Assembly (NCBI GenBank): GCA_030425055.1
Contig: JAUHVN010000081.1
Location: forward strand, 1 to 10,072
DNA: 10,072 nucleotides
Reading direction: 5' to 3'
Origin: Actinomycetes bacterium
Lineage (GTDB): Bacteria; Actinomycetota; Actinomycetes; Actinomycetales; Microbacteriaceae
Below the pieces are notes generated by a model. That model had not been told where the DNA came from and did not search any database. It was given only the letters and a program-made list of their open reading frames with translations. The stretch's first letter is position 1. The number at the start of each line of letters is the position of its first letter. Below are positions 1 through 7,877 of this stretch, piece by piece. The translations under genes were made by a program, and so were the position numbers.

Positions 1-297
1 CTCGAACGCGCCCACGATGTGCGCGATGCTGGTGCGCGGCCGCAGCATGTCGTTGCCGCCGCCGTTGAACGACAGGTGCGTGGGCTTCAGGGCGAGCGCG
101 GGTTCGAGCTGCTCGTCGACGATGGGGCGCACGAGCTTGCCGCGGATCGCGAAGTTCGCGTATTCGACGGGCTCGCCGGCACCCGTCGCCCAGCCCTGCG
201 CGACGAGGTCGGCCCAGCCGCGGACGTGACCATCGGGCAGCTCGTCGCCGATGCCCTCGCTGAACGAATCGCCGATCGCGACGTACCGCACTGCCAT
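1..297 (-). CDS. SGNH/GDSL-family hydrolase, N-terminal part (gene runs off the left edge)
   Basis: The first 99 codons are visible, read leftwards from an ATG at 297. The translation begins MAVRYVAIGDSFSEGIGDE. It carries the three N-terminal blocks of SGNH hydrolases: block I GDS with the candidate nucleophile Ser11, a block II glycine in the segment NFAIRG, and block III GGND with the oxyanion-hole Asn. The C-terminal block V (DxxH) lies outside the window. Family members hydrolyse ester bonds in lipids, acylated sugars or cell-wall acyl groups; the substrate cannot be read from this fragment. No signal peptide is seen, so a cytoplasmic enzyme is likely. It starts 20 bp after the stop of the MFS transporter on the same strand and is probably co-transcribed with it. 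The Shine-Dalgarno is weak (AGG about 10 nt upstream). Confidence 0.88.
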   Translation of the reverse strand, partial: MAVRYVAIGDSFSEGIGDELPDGHVRGWADLVAQGWATGAGEPVEYANFAIRGKLVRPIVDEQLEPALALKPTHLSFNGGGNDMLRPRTSIAHIVGAFE

Positions 298-317
298 GAC
301 TTCAGCCTACGGGCCGG

Positions 318-1685
318 TCAGCGGGCATCCAGACTCGCACCACGACGGTCGGCCAGTCCCCACGCGGCGACCGCGGCCACACCGAAGAACACCGCGAACA
401 CGACGAAGAGAAGGGGCGTGCCGCCGGCGAGCAGCAACGGAGGCACGGCGAGCGGCGCCAGGATCGACGCGATGCGTCCGACGCCGGCGGCCCATCCCGA
501 CCCAGTCGCGCGCAGCGACGTCGGGTACATCTCGGGGGTGACCGCGTACAGCGCTCCCCATGCACCGAGGTTGAAGAACGAAAGTGCCATCCCCGCCCCG
601 ATGATGAGTGCCTCGGTGCCCGCGGTGCCGAACACGATGGCCGACAGTGCCGAGCCGACGAGGAACACCGAGAGGGTGGTGCGCCTCCCCCACACCTCGA
701 TGAGCCAGGCGGCTGCGGCATACCCCGGCAGCTGGGCGAGCGTGATGATGACGGTGAAGCCGAACGACCGCACGAGATCGTAGCCCTGCGCCACGAGGAT
801 CGACGGGATCCAGATGAACGCTCCGTAGTACGCGAAGTTGACGCAGAACCACACGAGCCAGAGCGACGCGGTGCGCAGCCGGAATTCACCCGACCACAGG
901 GTGCGGAGCCGCTGGCCGACGGTCGTCGCCGCCGGAGGGATCGTGATCGGCCCGGTGGTCAGCCGCCGGCGGGCCTCCGCCGTCATCGAAGCGCTGGATT
1001 CGAAGGACGAGACCACGCGGTCGGCCTCGTCGACCCTTCCCTGCCGCTCGAGCCAGCGTGGTGACTCGGGCAATCCCCACCTCACGACGAGGGCGTACAC
1101 GGCGGGGACGGCGCCGATCGCGAACGCCCAGCGCCACCCGTCGTCATTGCCGGGGATCACCAGGAACCCGATGAGCGCCGCAGCCGTCCAGCCGACGGCC
1201 CAGAACGCCTCGAGGATCACGATGAGTCTGCCGCGCATCCGCGCGGGCGCGAACTCGCTGACGTAGGTCGCGGCGACCGGCAGCTCGGCACCGAGCCCGA
1301 GTCCGACGAAGAAGCGCAGGGCGATCAGCAGCGCGACTCCGCCGACGAGGGCGCTCGCGCCCGTCGCGATGCCGTACACCAGCAGCGTGATCGCGAAGAC
1401 TTGACGTCGGCCGAAGCGATCGGCGAGCAGTCCGCCGAGGGTGGCGCCGACCGCCATGCCCACGAACCCCATCGACGCGATCCACGAGGTCTCGGTCGGA
1501 CTCAGCTCCCACTGCACCGCCAGCGCCGCGATGACGAACGAGATGAGCCCCACATCCATCGCGTCCAGGGCCCAGCCGATCCCCGACCCGGTCAGCACCC
1601 GCAGGTGCATTCGCGTGAACGGCAGGCGATCCATGCGTCCCGACAGGGTCGCGTCGTCGGTGCGGGCATCCGTCATGAGCGACAT
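318..1685 (-). CDS. MFS transporter, NiaP-like (probable nicotinate or related aromatic acid uptake)
   Basis: This is a 455-residue protein of the major facilitator superfamily with about 12 hydrophobic segments. The loop 2-3 signature ADRFGRR is at residues 88-94, a second copy-like motif EVWGRR at 330-335, and the family motif PESPRWL at 206-212. TM1 contains GWALDAMDVGL (residues 37-47). This, together with the segments around FWAVGW, LAQLPGY, AAWLIE, SFFNLGAWG and RATGSG, matches my memory of Bacillus subtilis NiaP (YceI), a niacin transporter. By homology it would be a secondary transporter in the cytoplasmic membrane for nicotinate or a similar small aromatic carboxylate; the exact substrate is inferred. 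The start is uncertain: ATG at 1685 (MSLMTD) or ATG at 1676 (MTDARTD), neither with a clear Shine-Dalgarno. The upstream LLM gene ends 29 bp before it and the SGNH gene follows after 20 bp, so the three look like one transcription unit. Confidence 0.9.
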   Translation of the reverse strand: MSLMTDARTDDATLSGRMDRLPFTRMHLRVLTGSGIGWALDAMDVGLISFVIAALAVQWELSPTETSWIASMGFVGMAVGATLGGLLADRFGRRQVFAITLLVYGIATGASALVGGVALLIALRFFVGLGLGAELPVAATYVSEFAPARMRGRLIVILEAFWAVGWTAAALIGFLVIPGNDDGWRWAFAIGAVPAVYALVVRWGLPESPRWLERQGRVDEADRVVSSFESSASMTAEARRRLTTGPITIPPAATTVGQRLRTLWSGEFRLRTASLWLVWFCVNFAYYGAFIWIPSILVAQGYDLVRSFGFTVIITLAQLPGYAAAAWLIEVWGRRTTLSVFLVGSALSAIVFGTAGTEALIIGAGMALSFFNLGAWGALYAVTPEMYPTSLRATGSGWAAGVGRIASILAPLAVPPLLLAGGTPLLFVVFAVFFGVAAVAAWGLADRRGASLDAR

Positions 1686-1714
1686 CGTACGGATGCCGTG
1701 CCCGTCGCGGCCGC

Positions 1715-2752
1715 TCAGGACAGCATGTCGCGCACGAGTGGCACGACCTGGGTGCCGTACAGCTCGATCGAGCGCATCAGAGCCGGGTGGCCGAGCGTTC
1801 CGGTGGAGAACTTCATGTCGAAGCGGTCGACGTCGAGCGTGCGCATCGTCTCGGCGATCTTGCGCGCGACCGTCTCGGGCGACCCGACGTAGAGCGCACC
1901 CTCGGGCCCGAGATCGTGCTGGAAGCGCAGACGGTTGTACGGCGGCCATCCGCGTTCGCGGCCGATGGTGTCGTTCATCGCCTGGAAGCCCGGATACGCC
2001 TCCTCCCATGCCTGGTCGTCGGTGGGCGCGACATGACCCGGCGAATGCACGCCGATCGGCTTCGACGGATGCTCGAAGGTCTCCAGCGAACGACGGTAGA
2101 GATCGACGAACGGCCGGAAGCGTGCCGCCGGGCCGCCGATGATCGCGAGCATCAGACCGAATCCGTACCGGGCGGTGCGCACGACCGACTCCGGTGATCC
2201 CCCGACGCCCACCCAGGTCGTGAGACCGTTCTCGGTCTTGGGGAAGACGTCGGCATCCTGCAGGTCGGGCCGCATCGTGCCCTGCCACGTGACCGGCTCC
2301 TCCGTGAGCAGGCGTGAGAACAGGTCGAGCTTCTCGTCGAAAAGGGCCTCGTAGTCGCGCAGGTCGTAGCCGAAGAGCGGGAATGACTCGATGAAGGATC
2401 CGCGTCCGAGGATGACCTCCGCACGGCCGTTCGAGACCGCGTCGAGCGTCGAGAACCTCTCGAACACGCGCACGGGGTCATCGCTCGACAGCACGGTCAC
2501 CGCGGTGCCCAGGTGGATCCGCGTCGTGCGCGCGGCGGCCGCAGCGAGCACGATCTCGGGGCTCGACACCGCGAACTCGCGGCGGTGGTGCTCCCCCACC
2601 CCGAAGAACGCCAGCCCCACCTCATCGGCGAGCACCGCCTGGTCGACGACGTCGCGGATGGTCTGGGCCGCGCTGACGCGCTCGCCGTGCTCATCGAGGG
2701 TGATGTCGCCGAACGTGTCGAGTCCCATAGCGATGGAGTCGGAGTCTGCCAT
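1715..2752 (-). CDS. LLM-class (luciferase-like) flavin-dependent oxidoreductase
   Basis: This 345-residue protein has the bacterial luciferase-like TIM-barrel pattern. The N-terminal strand is GLDTFGD; GVGEHHR follows at about residues 51-57, then the strand HLGTAVTVLSSDDPVRV, and NGRAEVILGRGS with FPLFGYDL. The C-terminal half has ARYGFGLMLAIIGGP and the VGSPETVARKI block shared by many LLM enzymes. Family members use reduced FMN or coenzyme F420 to oxidise small organic substrates in the cytoplasm. The cofactor and substrate here cannot be assigned; FMN is the commoner guess for this subgroup. The ATG at 2752 is supported by a purine-rich Shine-Dalgarno (AAGAAGG, complement of 2757-2763) four bases upstream. 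It is the first gene of the likely operon with the NiaP-like transporter and the SGNH hydrolase, so it may act on something the transporter imports. Confidence 0.92.
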   Translation of the reverse strand: MADSDSIAMGLDTFGDITLDEHGERVSAAQTIRDVVDQAVLADEVGLAFFGVGEHHRREFAVSSPEIVLAAAAARTTRIHLGTAVTVLSSDDPVRVFERFSTLDAVSNGRAEVILGRGSFIESFPLFGYDLRDYEALFDEKLDLFSRLLTEEPVTWQGTMRPDLQDADVFPKTENGLTTWVGVGGSPESVVRTARYGFGLMLAIIGGPAARFRPFVDLYRRSLETFEHPSKPIGVHSPGHVAPTDDQAWEEAYPGFQAMNDTIGRERGWPPYNRLRFQHDLGPEGALYVGSPETVARKIAETMRTLDVDRFDMKFSTGTLGHPALMRSIELYGTQVVPLVRDMLS

Positions 2753-2828
2753 GTCGCCTTCTTTCTATTCGGATGAATGAACCGCCGTCCTGCGGCATCC
2801 ATTCCCGCCCGCATGCGCTCGGCGTACC
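2753..2828. promoter_or_regulatory. Divergent intergenic region, LLM operon and phosphoribosyltransferase gene
   Basis: This 76-bp spacer separates two divergently read genes and must hold, or lie close to, both promoters. The side next to the LLM gene (about 2756-2783) is clearly poorer in GC than its surroundings and holds the LLM Shine-Dalgarno. I could not identify a convincing -35/-10 pair on either strand. The only structure seen is a short CCGC/GCGG inverted repeat at about 2783-2796. Confidence 0.4.
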
Positions 2829-3473
2829 GTGAACATCATGGTCCTCTTCGCCGATCGTGCCGAGGCCGGCCGTCTGCTCGCACCGCTGCTCGAGCCATGG
2901 GCGTCGCCTCGCACGGTCGTGTTCGGCATCGCACGAGGCGGGGTGGTCGTCGCCGCTCCCGTCGCCCGGCATCTCGGCGCTCCGCTGCGCGCCGCCGTCG
3001 TGCGCAAGCTCGGCTCACCGGGCAACGAGGAGTACGCACTCGGGGCGATCGCCGATTCGGCCCGCGTGATCGACGCGGATGCGGTGGCGCGCACGGGAGC
3101 GAGCACCGCCGACGTCGCCGACGTCGAAACCCGCGAGCGTGCAGAGCTGGCTCGCCGGACCGCGCTCTTCGGATCGCCGCCGCCGGACGAGGTGACGGGT
3201 GCCGCGGCGATCGTCGTCGACGACGGCGTCGCGACGGGGGCGACGGCGACCGCCGCCTGCCGATCCCTGCGCGCCCGCGGGGCGGCGTCGATCGTGCTCG
3301 CCGCACCGGTCGCGCCGGCTCGCTGGGAGCCCGAGGCGGGCGTCGTCGATGCGTACGTGTGCCCGCATCGCGAGGCGGAGTTCTGGGCGGTGGGTCCCTT
3401 CTACGCCGACTTCCGGCAGACGACGGATGCCGAGGTCGCCGCGCTGCTCGCCGACGACCCCGGCTCGGTGTGA
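2829..3473 (+). CDS. Phosphoribosyltransferase-domain protein
   Basis: This 214-residue type I phosphoribosyltransferase-fold protein has the PRPP-binding loop VVDDGVATGATA at residues 129-140 (two adjacent acids D131-D132, then G-x-x-TG). Upstream of it are the strand FGIARGGVVVA (32-42) and VRKLGSPGNEEYALGAI (58-74), characteristic of a stand-alone family often annotated only as 'phosphoribosyltransferase'. M. tuberculosis Rv0571c has a domain of this group. The acceptor base or other substrate is unknown, and it does not look like a named purine or pyrimidine salvage enzyme. The GTG at 2829 (MNIMVLF) is the longest start; the ATG at 2838 (MVLFADR) is equally possible, and neither has a good Shine-Dalgarno. 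Its stop is 4 bp from the stop of the convergent DUF885 gene, with no hairpin between them. It is a cytoplasmic protein with no membrane segment. Confidence 0.88.
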   Translation: MNIMVLFADRAEAGRLLAPLLEPWASPRTVVFGIARGGVVVAAPVARHLGAPLRAAVVRKLGSPGNEEYALGAIADSARVIDADAVARTGASTADVADVETRERAELARRTALFGSPPPDEVTGAAAIVVDDGVATGATATAACRSLRARGAASIVLAAPVAPARWEPEAGVVDAYVCPHREAEFWAVGPFYADFRQTTDAEVAALLADDPGSV

Positions 3474-3477
3474 GACT

Positions 3478-5151
3478 TCAGCGCGTGAGCGCGCTGCGCA
3501 GCGTGTCGAGGCCGACGCTGCCGACATCGAGAGCGCGCTTATGGAACTCCTTGATCGAGAAGCCGGCTCCCTCGCGCTCGCGCAGCTCGTCGCGCAGCTC
3601 TTCCCAGATGCGCTGACCGACCTTGTACGACGGCGCCTGTCCCGGCCAGCCGAGGTACCGGTTCACCTCGAAGCGGATGAACTCATCGGGCATGTTCACG
3701 TTCCCCCGCATGAAGTCGAGGGCGTAGTCGGCGTCCCACGCCCCTGCGCCGTCCGGACGGGGCTTGCCGAGGTGCACGCCGAGGTCGAGCACGACGCGCG
3801 CGGCGCGCATCCGCTGGCCGTCGAGCATCCCGAGCCGGTCGGCGGGATCGTCCAGGTAGCCGAGCTGCTCCATCAGCCGCTCCGCATACAGGGCCCAGCC
3901 TTCGGCGTGCCCCGAGGTTCCGGCGAGAAGACGGCGCCACGAGTTCAGCTGTGCGCGGTTGTAGACCGCCTGCGCGATCTGCAGGTGGTGGCCCGGAACA
4001 CCCTCGTGGTACACGGTCGTCAGCTCGCGCCACGTGTCGAACTCGGTGACTCCCTCGGGCACGGACCACCACATGCGGCCGGGGCGCGAGAAGTCGTCCG
4101 TGGGACCGGTGTAGTAGATGCCGCCTTCCTGGGTCGGCGCGATGCGGCATTCGAGCCGACGGATCGGCTCGGCGATGTCGAAGTGGGTGCGGCCGAGCTC
4201 TTCGACCGCACGATCGCTCGTCTCCTGCATCCAGCGCTGCAGCGCGTCGGTGCCGTGCAGCTTTCGGGACTGATCCTGCTCGAGGTGCGCGACGGCCTCG
4301 GCGACGGTGGCACCCGGCAGGATCTCGTTGGCGATCGCCTCCTGCTCGGCGACCATGCGCGCGAGCTCTTCGATGCCCCACTCGTAGGTCTCGTCGAGGT
4401 CGACGGCGGCACCGAGGAACCGTCGGGAGTGCAGCGCGTAGAGCTCGCGGCCGACCGCGTCGACCTCGGATGCCGCGGGGGCGAGCTCCGACCCGAGGAA
4501 GGCGGCGAGTTCGTCGTACGCGACCCGCGCGGCGTTGGCGCTGTCGGAGAGTTCGCGCACGAGCGACGCCGGCAGCTGGCCGTCGTCGGGGGCCGCGTCG
4601 CCGGCGAAGGCCGCGAAGAACCCGTTGTCGGCGGTGTAGCGCGCGATCTGGGTGATGACCTCGACGACCTGGCGTCGTGCGGGCACGACGCCCTCGGCGA
4701 TGCCGCCGCGGAGCGTCTCGATGTAGCCGGACACGGCGCCGGGGATGGCGTCGAGCCGCTTCGCGACCACCGACCAGTCGTCGGCCGTCGCCGTCGGCAT
4801 GAGGTCGAAGACGGCGCGGATGTCCTGCGCCGGCGAGGCGATCACGTTGAGGTCGCGCAGGTGCCAGCGCGCGTCGTGCAGCTCGAGCGTCAGCTCGAGG
4901 TCGCGGGTGAGGTCGTCCTTCGTGACGACGTCGATGTCGTCGACCGGGGCGGCGTCGCGCAGGGCCGAGAGGGTGCTGCGGACGGCGGCCGCGACCTCAT
5001 CCTGCCCGGCAGGCGAGTAGTCGGCGAGGCGGCCGTCGGGGTCGGGGCGTCCGATGTACGTGCCCAGTTCAGGCACGAGGGTGGCGAGGGTGTCGACCCA
5101 CGCGTCGGCGATCGTATCGACCGGCGTCGGGGTACGGGTGGCGTCTGTCAT
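3478..5151 (-). CDS. DUF885 family protein, HEGVPGHH metallopeptidase-like
   Basis: This 557-residue protein shows the two hallmarks of the DUF885 family. HEGVPGHH is at residues 382-389, resembling a zinc site in which an HExxxGHH arrangement replaces the simple HExxH. GTSGHAEGWALYAE is at 411-424, where E417 is a plausible third metal ligand. The rest is mostly predicted helix, and YYTGP and the MWWSVPEG region (about 347-367) are also family-like. Members are regarded as probable zinc peptidases; the substrate is unknown for most. Length is normal for the family. No signal peptide or membrane helix is seen at the N-terminus (MTDATRTPTPVDTIADAW), so it should be cytoplasmic. The ATG at 5151 lies 39 bp after the polA stop on the same strand, so read-through from polA is possible. 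Its 3' end converges with the phosphoribosyltransferase gene. Confidence 0.92.
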   Translation of the reverse strand: MTDATRTPTPVDTIADAWVDTLATLVPELGTYIGRPDPDGRLADYSPAGQDEVAAAVRSTLSALRDAAPVDDIDVVTKDDLTRDLELTLELHDARWHLRDLNVIASPAQDIRAVFDLMPTATADDWSVVAKRLDAIPGAVSGYIETLRGGIAEGVVPARRQVVEVITQIARYTADNGFFAAFAGDAAPDDGQLPASLVRELSDSANAARVAYDELAAFLGSELAPAASEVDAVGRELYALHSRRFLGAAVDLDETYEWGIEELARMVAEQEAIANEILPGATVAEAVAHLEQDQSRKLHGTDALQRWMQETSDRAVEELGRTHFDIAEPIRRLECRIAPTQEGGIYYTGPTDDFSRPGRMWWSVPEGVTEFDTWRELTTVYHEGVPGHHLQIAQAVYNRAQLNSWRRLLAGTSGHAEGWALYAERLMEQLGYLDDPADRLGMLDGQRMRAARVVLDLGVHLGKPRPDGAGAWDADYALDFMRGNVNMPDEFIRFEVNRYLGWPGQAPSYKVGQRIWEELRDELREREGAGFSIKEFHKRALDVGSVGLDTLRSALTR

Positions 5152-5190
5152 GGAATCGAGCCTAGACAGCGCCGATGGCGCCGCAAAACG

Positions 5191-7827
5191 TCAGTGCGCC
5201 GCTTCGTTCCAGTCGGCGCCACGGCCGATCTGCACGTCGAGCGGCACAGAGAGGTCGGCGGCTCCGCCCATGCGCGTGCGCACGATCGACTCGGCCTCGT
5301 CCCACTCCCCCGGTGCGACCTCGACGACGAGCTCGTCGTGGATCTGCAGCAGCACACGCGACGCGAGTCCGCGTGCCGTGAACTCGTCGTGGATGCGGAA
5401 CAGCGCGATCTTCATGATGTCGGCCGCGCTGCCCTGGATGGGGGCGTTCAACGCGGCACGCTCGGCGTTCTCGCGCAGCACGCGGTTGGGACTCGACAGG
5501 TCGGGGAACGGCCGTCGCCGACCGAAGATCGTCTCGGTGTAGCCGTCGATGCGCGCCTGCTCGACGGACGAACGCAGATAGTCGCGCACGGCACCGAAGC
5601 GGGCGAAGTACTCGAGCATGAGCTGCTTCGCCTCGGGCTGCTCGATGCGCAGCTGCTTCGACAGCCCGAACGCCGACAGGCCGTAGACGAGGCCGTACGA
5701 CATGGCCTTCACCTTCGTGCGCATGAGCGGCGACACGTCTTCGGGCTCGACCGCGAAAACGCGCGCCCCGACGAAGCGGTGCAGGTCCTCACCCGAGTTG
5801 AACGCCTCGATGAGGCCGGGGTCTTCGGACAGATGCGCCATGATGCGCATCTCGATCTGCGAGTAGTCGGCCGTCAGCAGCGTTTCGTAGCCATCACCCA
5901 CGACGAACGCCGAGCGGATGCGGCGGCTCTCGTCGGTGCGGACCGGGATGTTCTGCAGATTGGGGTCGGTCGAGGACAGTCGGCCCGTCTGGCTGCCCGT
6001 CTGCACATACGTGGTGCGGATGCGGCCGTCGGCCGCGATCGCAGAGTCGAGCGACTCGATGATCTGACGGAGCTTGGTCGCCTCGCGATGCTGCAGCAGC
6101 AGGTCGAGGAAGGGGTGCGGTGCGGTCTCCTGCAGGTCGGCGAGCACCGCGGCGTCGGTGGAATAGCCGGTCTTCGTCTTGCGGGTCTTCGGCAGCGAGA
6201 GCTCTTCGAAGAGCACCTCCTGCAGCTGCTTCGGCGAGCCGAGGTTCACCTCGTGCCCGATCGTCGCGTAGGCCTGCTGTGCGATGGCGTCGGCGCGTTC
6301 GGCCAGTTCGGCCGAGAACGTCGAGAGCGTCTCGTGCGACACGGCGACGCCCGCGAGCTCCATGTCGGCCAGGGTCTGCAGCGTCGGCAGCTCGATGTCG
6401 GTCAGGACCTCGGTGACCCGGGGCGCGAGGGCGGCGCGCAGCGCTTCCGTCACGCGGCGCACGTACCAGGCGAGCTGGCCGGGCGTGGCGCCGTCGGTCT
6501 CGGGCACCAGCTGCGAGGGGTCGGCCTCGGGCAGCTTCTCGTCGAGATAGCGGTCGACGAGGTCGGCGAGCGACTTGTCGGCGAAGCTCGGGCGCAGCAG
6601 CCACCCGGCGAGGATCACATCGAACGCGATGCCGTCCACGCGCACACCCGCCCGGCGGAGTGCCTTGACCTGCGGCTTCGCATCGCTGAGCAGCTTGGGG
6701 GCGGATCCCTCGAGCCAGCCGCGCAGCGCCTCGGCCACCTCGTCGCTCCACGTGATCTCGACCGCGTCGTCGCCGCGCGACAGTCCGAGCCGGTGCGGGA
6801 GTCCGCCCGCGATGTCGACGACGACGCCCACCTCGGCGTCGGATGCCGAGACCCACGCCGCCAGAGCGGCGGCATCCGGCTCGGTGGGCACCGGCATCTC
6901 GGCGACGGGTGCCGCGGCGACCGTCATCGCCTCGTCGGCGCCCGCAGCCTCGAAGACGCGCGGCAGGAGTGTGCGGAACTCGAGGCGGGAGAAGATGTCG
7001 CGCACCGCCTGGGCATCGATCGGCTGGACGGCGAGGTCGGCCGGCCCGACGGGCAGCTCGACGTCGGTCAGCAGGCGGTTGAGCGCGCGATTGCGGCGCA
7101 CGTCGTCGAGGTGCTCTCGCAGGTTGCCGCCGACGACGCCCTTGATCTCGTCGGCCCTGTCGAGCACCGCGTCGAGGGTGCCGAACTGGGTGAGCCACTT
7201 GACCGCGGTCTTCTCGCCGACCTTGGGCACGCCGGGGAGGTTGTCGCTCGTCTCGCCGACGAGAGCCGCGATGTCGGGATACTGCGCCGGCGGAAGGCCG
7301 TACTTCTCGATGACGGCGGCGGGATCGTAGCGCTTGAGCTGCGACACGCCCTGCACGTTGGGGTACAGGAGGGTGACGTCGTCGCTCACGAGCTGGATCG
7401 TGTCGCGGTCGCCCGAGCAGACGAGGACGTCGAAGCCCTGCGCGGCGCCCTGCGTGGCGAGGGTCGCGAGGATGTCGTCGGCCTCGATGTCCTCCTGCTG
7501 GAGCACCGTGATGCTCATGGCCGCGAGGCAGTCCTGCAGCAGCGGGATCTGGCCGCGGAACTCGGCGGGCGTCTCGGAGCGGTTCGCCTTGTACTCGCTG
7601 TACTCACGGGTGCGGAACGACTGCCGGGAGGTGTCGAATGCCACCGCCATGTGGGTCGGCTTCTCGGCCTTGATGAGGTTGATCAGCATCGCCAGGAACC
7701 CGTAGATGCCGTTGGTGTGCTGACCGTCCTTCGTCGAGAAGTTGTCGACCGGCAGTGCGTAGAACGCCCGGTAGGCGAGCGAGTGCCCGTCGACGACCAG
7801 CAGGGTAGGCTTTCCGGAGTCCGTCAC
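5191..7827 (-). CDS. polA: DNA polymerase I
   Basis: This 878-residue family A DNA polymerase, complete, acts in Okazaki-fragment maturation and excision repair. The 5'-3' exonuclease (FEN) domain, residues 1 to about 295, has the acidic sites VVDGHS (D13), FDTSRQSFR (from 64), EADDIL (115-120), SGDRD (138-142) and SDNLPGVPKVGEKTA (194-208). Residues of about 300-480 form the 3'-5' exonuclease fold but lack the DEDDy carboxylates: the DxE motif is replaced by VVVDIAGG and the last motif by WYVRRVTEAL. Proofreading should therefore be absent, as in other Gram-positive PolA. The polymerase domain has DPNLQNIPVR, motif A TADYSQIEMR with D654, motif B RTKVKAMSYGLVYG (R703, K707, Y711, Y715) and motif C QIHDELVVEV (H830, D831, E832). 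Y711 stands where E. coli Pol I has Phe762. The GTG at 7827 is the only sensible start, giving MTDSGKPTLLVVDGHS. The DUF885 gene follows after 39 bp. Confidence 0.98.
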   Translation of the reverse strand: MTDSGKPTLLVVDGHSLAYRAFYALPVDNFSTKDGQHTNGIYGFLAMLINLIKAEKPTHMAVAFDTSRQSFRTREYSEYKANRSETPAEFRGQIPLLQDCLAAMSITVLQQEDIEADDILATLATQGAAQGFDVLVCSGDRDTIQLVSDDVTLLYPNVQGVSQLKRYDPAAVIEKYGLPPAQYPDIAALVGETSDNLPGVPKVGEKTAVKWLTQFGTLDAVLDRADEIKGVVGGNLREHLDDVRRNRALNRLLTDVELPVGPADLAVQPIDAQAVRDIFSRLEFRTLLPRVFEAAGADEAMTVAAAPVAEMPVPTEPDAAALAAWVSASDAEVGVVVDIAGGLPHRLGLSRGDDAVEITWSDEVAEALRGWLEGSAPKLLSDAKPQVKALRRAGVRVDGIAFDVILAGWLLRPSFADKSLADLVDRYLDEKLPEADPSQLVPETDGATPGQLAWYVRRVTEALRAALAPRVTEVLTDIELPTLQTLADMELAGVAVSHETLSTFSAELAERADAIAQQAYATIGHEVNLGSPKQLQEVLFEELSLPKTRKTKTGYSTDAAVLADLQETAPHPFLDLLLQHREATKLRQIIESLDSAIAADGRIRTTYVQTGSQTGRLSSTDPNLQNIPVRTDESRRIRSAFVVGDGYETLLTADYSQIEMRIMAHLSEDPGLIEAFNSGEDLHRFVGARVFAVEPEDVSPLMRTKVKAMSYGLVYGLSAFGLSKQLRIEQPEAKQLMLEYFARFGAVRDYLRSSVEQARIDGYTETIFGRRRPFPDLSSPNRVLRENAERAALNAPIQGSAADIMKIALFRIHDEFTARGLASRVLLQIHDELVVEVAPGEWDEAESIVRTRMGGAADLSVPLDVQIGRGADWNEAAH

Positions 7828-7877
7828 CCTGCAAGCGTAGCCGGGGCCGGCGACAGCCCCCCGACCGAGAGCGAGCG

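Noticed and set aside
19..783. A 254-codon plus-strand frame opposite the SGNH and MFS genes
   Set aside because: It has an Ala/Arg/Pro-rich shadow composition, no ribosome site, and runs antisense to two recognisable genes.
1686..2288. In-frame upstream extension of the MFS transporter by about 200 codons
   Set aside because: The extension overlaps the LLM gene in another frame and has no hydrophobic or domain character. The NiaP-like protein normally begins just before TM1, which fits a start at 1685 or 1676.
5169..5181. GCGCC-GAT-GGCGC hairpin between polA and the DUF885 gene as a polA terminator
   Set aside because: The stem is only 5 bp, and on the polA strand the short T-run precedes rather than follows it. 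The 39-bp gap is better explained by read-through.
7828..7877. Operator or promoter elements in the polA/thioesterase divergent spacer
   Set aside because: The spacer is very GC-rich, with a GCCGGGGCCGGC inverted repeat at 7840-7851, but no -10-like sequence could be found and such repeats are common by chance at this composition.
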